The notes under the pieces: model-generated
Database searches by the model: none
What the model saw: the letters and a program-made list of their open reading frames with translations, nothing else
What the model was told of the DNA's origin: nothing
Program-made: the position numbers and the translations under genes
Part shown: one piece after another, positions 5,795 through 8,887 of the stretch
Layout: each line of letters begins with the position of its first letter
Numbering within the stretch: position 1 is the stretch's first letter
Assembly: GCA_002393195.1 (NCBI GenBank)
Contig: DGIK01000049.1
Span: 6,721 to 15,607, forward strand
Direction of reading: 5' to 3'
DNA length: 8,887 bases
Source: Bacteroidales bacterium UBA3824
GTDB taxonomy: Bacteria; Bacteroidota; Bacteroidia; Bacteroidales; UBA3824

Positions 5795-7138
5795 ATGGCA
5801 AAAACACGGGAAATGACCGAAGGGCGGCCATTTCCCTTAATCATAAAATTTGCGCTGCCCCTCATCGCGGGCAACATTTTGCAACAGACCTACTCGTTGG
5901 TTGATGCGGCGATTGTAGGCAAAAACCTTGACATTCAGTCGCTTGCGGCGATTGGAGCATCATCGTCGGTGATGTTTTTCATCCTTGGATTCTGCAACGG
6001 CTGCGGCGCGGGCTTCGGCATCCCGATTGCTCAAAAATTTGGTGCGCGGGATTATTCGATGATGCGGCGTTATGTAAACACAAGCCTGAAAATCGCCGCC
6101 GTACTTTCGCTATTGATAACAATCATCACCACAATACTCTGCCGCCGTATCTTGCAGTGGCTCAGCACTCCCGAAGACGTGATGGAAGGCGCGTACAGTT
6201 ACCTTTTGATTACATTCATCGGCATCCCGGCAACATTTTTCTACAATCTCCTGTCGTCAATCATCCGCGCACTCGGCGACAGCAAGACACCGTTTTATTT
6301 CCTGATTTTGTCAACTGTTTTGAATATCGGATTGGATTTTCTGTTGATACTTGGATTTAGATTGGGCGTAGGCGGCGCATCAGCGGCTACATTGTTGTCG
6401 CAATTATTGTCGGCGGCGGCATGCTGGATTTATATGAGGCGAAGTTTCCCGATATTGAAATCAACGGCAGACGAAACGCGATTTCGTTGGGCAGACGCAC
6501 GGCATTTGCTCGGCGTTGGATTGCCGATGGGATTGCAGTTTTCAATTACGGCAATCGGTTCCATGATGCTCCAAAACGCCAACAACACCCTCGGCACGAA
6601 TTGCGCGGCGGCATTCACGACGGCAATGAGAATCAAGATGTTTTTCATGTGTCCGTTTGAGACCCTGGGCATCGCAATGGCAACATTCTGCGGTCAAAAT
6701 TACGGCGCAGGCAAGCCAGAGCGCATTCTCCACGGCATCAAGGACACCTTTATAATAATGGTTTCGTATGCGGCGTTGACATTCGCAATCATCTGGCCCG
6801 CAGCGCGTTGGATGGGCACGTTTTTTATGGATGTCAACGAAACCGAAGTCTTGGACAACACCGAATTGTTCCTGCATTGCTCCGTAACATTCTACCTTTT
6901 GCTCGGCTCGCTCTGCATCATACGCTATTGCATACAGGGCATCGGCTACACCAAGCTGGCGATGTTTAGCGGCGTGGCGGAAATGGTGGCGCGTGTCTTA
7001 GTGAGCCTATTTGCAGTGCCGACATTTGGGTACATTGCAGTCTGCCTCGGCGACCCGACGGCGTGGTTGGCGGCGGATATGTTTCTCGTGCCGGCGTTTG
7101 TATGGGTTTGGCGACAGATACGCCCGGAGCAAAAATAA
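5795..7138 (+). CDS. MATE-family efflux transporter
   Basis: This 447-residue inner-membrane protein has about 12 hydrophobic segments in two similar halves, the normal size for MATE antiporters. These export cationic drugs or metabolites in exchange for Na+ or H+. Family features include the opening MTEGRPFPLIIKFALPLIAG (7-26), NILQQTYSLVDAAIVG (27-42), and the first-half signature RALGDSKTPFYFLILSTVLN (158-177). The second-half FCGQNYGAG (298-306) and QGIGYTK (381-387) are also present. It belongs to the NorM/DinF-like group broadly annotated in Bacteroidales; the substrate cannot be told. ATG 5795 is preferred; Met7 at 5813 is a weaker alternative that would still leave the conserved opening. 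The gene follows the chemoreceptor stop by 23 bp with no convincing promoter between them (only AATCTTTC at about 5777), so cotranscription is plausible. Confidence 0.9.
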   Translation: MAKTREMTEGRPFPLIIKFALPLIAGNILQQTYSLVDAAIVGKNLDIQSLAAIGASSSVMFFILGFCNGCGAGFGIPIAQKFGARDYSMMRRYVNTSLKIAAVLSLLITIITTILCRRILQWLSTPEDVMEGAYSYLLITFIGIPATFFYNLLSSIIRALGDSKTPFYFLILSTVLNIGLDFLLILGFRLGVGGASAATLLSQLLSAAACWIYMRRSFPILKSTADETRFRWADARHLLGVGLPMGLQFSITAIGSMMLQNANNTLGTNCAAAFTTAMRIKMFFMCPFETLGIAMATFCGQNYGAGKPERILHGIKDTFIIMVSYAALTFAIIWPAARWMGTFFMDVNETEVLDNTELFLHCSVTFYLLLGSLCIIRYCIQGIGYTKLAMFSGVAEMVARVLVSLFAVPTFGYIAVCLGDPTAWLAADMFLVPAFVWVWRQIRPEQK

Positions 7139-7176
7139 GTTATGCTTACCATCAAAAAATGCAATCCCCCACTCGA

Positions 7177-7208
7177 TTTCGTTTTATTAAACTTTTTTCC
7201 TATTTTTG
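7177..7208 (+). promoter_or_regulatory. Promoter of the TonB-dependent receptor gene
   Basis: TATTTTTG (7201-7208) is an exact TAnnTTTG box ending 25 nt before the ATG at 7234. The upstream element is TTTC (7177-7180) rather than TTTG, 20 nt away. No hairpin terminator for the MATE gene is visible between 7139 and 7176, nor any Fur-box-like palindrome. Confidence 0.52.
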
Positions 7209-7233
7209 TGTCATAATACGAAAACGAATAATC

Positions 7234-8887
7234 ATGATAAAAAAAACTACAATCATTGCGGCGATGTGCGGCATATCGCTGACAGCCGCCGCACAAAACG
7301 ACGCTGAAAAAGACTCATTGGCGATGCAGAGGCACGACGTAATTGTCGTAACCGGCACACGTGAGCCCACCCTCCTCCGACAACTCCCAAACACGATAAC
7401 CACCGTAACAAACGAACAACTCGCCGCCACATACCAAACCTCAATCCTTCCGACCGTGATGGATTTGACACCCGGCTTGTTTACCACGTCGCGCGGCGTG
7501 ATTGGCTACGGCGTATCTAACAATGCGGCTGGCGGAATACGTGTGCGCGGCGTTGGCAACGGGTCCAATTTGCTGGTAGTCATCGACGGACAGCCGCAAT
7601 ATGCAGGTTTGATGGGACACCCGATTCCCGACGCTTACATAGGCTCAATGACTGAAAAAGTGGAAATTCTGCGCGGCCCTTCGTCGGTTTTGTATGGCTC
7701 TAACGCGATGGGCGGCGTCATCAACATCGTTACCAAAAAAGCCCTTGAAGACGGCTACAAAGGCTCTGCAACCGTGAGCGCGGGTTCATACGGAACTGTT
7801 CAGGCTGAAAACACCAACCTCATCCGCAGCGGCAAATTTTCGGCAATCGCCAACATAAACTACCAGCGCACCGACGGCCACCGCCCTAACTCCGATTTTG
7901 AGCAAGTGGCTGGTTTTCTGAAACTTGGATATGATTTCAGCAACAATTGGAAAGCGTCGGCAGACATCGACCTCACGCATTTAAATTTTATGAATCCAGG
8001 ACCCACCTCCGCTCCCCTACTCGACGCCGAAGCCAAAATCACTCGCGGACTTGCAAGTATCTCTGTATCTAATGCTTACGGCAAAACCAACGGCACAATC
8101 CGCGCATTTTACGATTGGGGACATCACAACATCGACGACGGACACACCGCCGACAAGCCCACCCGCGACTATCTCTATAAGCATGACGACTTCATCGGCG
8201 GCGTAACGGCGTTCCAAAACTTTCAGTTTTTTACCGGCAACAACACGACCTTTGGCTTTGATTATCAACATTTTGGCGGCGAGGCTTGGCAGATGTTGAA
8301 ATCCAACGGAACACACAAGAGCGATTACAACACCGAAAATCAAGACGACATCGCAGGCTACATCGACATCCGACAAGCCATTACAGGCCTCGTAACCCTG
8401 GATTTTGGTCTCAGAGTTGACCACCATTCGCAGGTAGGCACAGAGATTGTTCCGCAAGGCGGCGTCGTGTTCCATTTCACAAAAACTCAGGATGTCAAGC
8501 TGTTGGTTTCCAAAGGATTCGCCAATCCTGTAATCAGGGATATGTATATGTTTCCGCCCCACAACGACAAACTCGAACCAGAGCGCATGATGAATTACGA
8601 ACTTGCATATTTCAAACGCGCCACAAACGGCACATTTGGCGCAAATATTTTCATTGTTGACGGCAAAAATATGATTGCCACAGCACCAAATCCGAGCGGC
8701 GCGGGAATGTTGAACCAAAACGTCGGCGACTTCCATAATTACGGTTTTGAGGTTGAGGGCGACTACACATTTGGCAGATGGTGGACAATCAACGCCAACT
8801 ATTCGTATCTCCACATGAAAAAGCCTGTAACCGGCGCACCCGAAGGCAAACTCTACCTCGGCGCGACATACCGCCACGGCTCTTGGA
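7234..8887 (+). CDS. TonB-dependent outer-membrane receptor, BtuB/CirA-like (3' end beyond window)
   Basis: The frame from ATG 7234 stays open to the last base: 551 complete codons, with the C-terminal strands missing. The signal peptide is residues 1-20 (MIKKTTIIAAMCGISLTAAA, then Gln21). A TonB box DVIVVTGTR lies at 35-43, right after a short linker. The plug domain spans about 45-168, with IRVRGVGNG (102-110), LLVVIDGQP (113-121), VEILRGPSSVLYG (143-155) and NAMGGVINIVTKK (157-169). Antiparallel barrel strands follow, including the late motif KLEPERMMNYELAYFKR of siderophore/cobalamin-type receptors. It imports a bound substrate through the outer membrane using TonB/ExbBD energy. There is no SusC-type N-terminal carboxypeptidase-like domain and no SusD partner in view. 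A metal, haem, siderophore or corrinoid substrate is therefore likelier than a glycan, but which one is unknown. The start fits its promoter. Confidence 0.92.
   Translation, partial: MIKKTTIIAAMCGISLTAAAQNDAEKDSLAMQRHDVIVVTGTREPTLLRQLPNTITTVTNEQLAATYQTSILPTVMDLTPGLFTTSRGVIGYGVSNNAAGGIRVRGVGNGSNLLVVIDGQPQYAGLMGHPIPDAYIGSMTEKVEILRGPSSVLYGSNAMGGVINIVTKKALEDGYKGSATVSAGSYGTVQAENTNLIRSGKFSAIANINYQRTDGHRPNSDFEQVAGFLKLGYDFSNNWKASADIDLTHLNFMNPGPTSAPLLDAEAKITRGLASISVSNAYGKTNGTIRAFYDWGHHNIDDGHTADKPTRDYLYKHDDFIGGVTAFQNFQFFTGNNTTFGFDYQHFGGEAWQMLKSNGTHKSDYNTENQDDIAGYIDIRQAITGLVTLDFGLRVDHHSQVGTEIVPQGGVVFHFTKTQDVKLLVSKGFANPVIRDMYMFPPHNDKLEPERMMNYELAYFKRATNGTFGANIFIVDGKNMIATAPNPSGAGMLNQNVGDFHNYGFEVEGDYTFGRWWTINANYSYLHMKKPVTGAPEGKLYLGATYRHGSW

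Noticed and set aside
8017..8877. 286-codon minus-strand open frame
   Set aside because: It is antisense to the TonB-dependent receptor, whose frame is continuous to the window edge with clear plug and barrel motifs. The antisense product shows no domain.

Overview
The window looks like chromosomal DNA of a member of the Bacteroidota, most likely Bacteroidales. Three things support this. Nearly every gene start is preceded by the phylum's distinctive promoter box TAnnTTTG, usually 21-34 nt before the ATG. The starts sit in A-rich leaders without Shine-Dalgarno sequences. The gene content also fits: a PurF N-terminus of the Bacteroidota type, a TonB-dependent receptor, and a small outer-membrane barrel with a C-terminal Phe.

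Layout, left to right. (1) The first codons of purF run off the left edge on the minus strand; 141 bp separate it from the divergent metY. (2) metY encodes O-acetylhomoserine sulfhydrylase, for direct sulfhydrylation in methionine synthesis. (3) Behind metY lies a tandem array of three 51-bp-spaced hairpin units. It works at least plausibly as a triple terminator and ends right at the promoter of the next gene. (4) A stand-alone ATPase with a C-terminal nuclease-like domain (ATPase_2/DUF234 type) follows. It is visibly more AT-rich than metY and is probably an accessory gene. It meets, tail to tail with a 4-bp overlap, (5) a minus-strand outer-membrane beta-barrel gene. (6) A 143-bp divergent promoter region leads to a full-length methyl-accepting chemotaxis protein with a periplasmic Cache sensor. 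(7) A MATE-family multidrug/sodium antiporter gene follows 23 bp later, possibly in the same transcript. (8) The right end holds the first 551 codons of a BtuB/CirA-like TonB-dependent receptor that runs off the edge.

The genes do not form one pathway. They split into housekeeping anabolism (purF, metY), an accessory ATPase islet, and an envelope/sensing/transport group (barrel, chemoreceptor, efflux pump, TonB receptor). No RNA genes, CRISPR array, insertion sequence or complete novel system was found. The most unusual signal is the hairpin array. Base changes between its copies preserve pairing, and its G-U wobbles fit only a plus-strand transcript. Next in interest are the AAA-type ATPase with an intact PD-(D/E)xK-like signature and a chemoreceptor with no che genes beside it.
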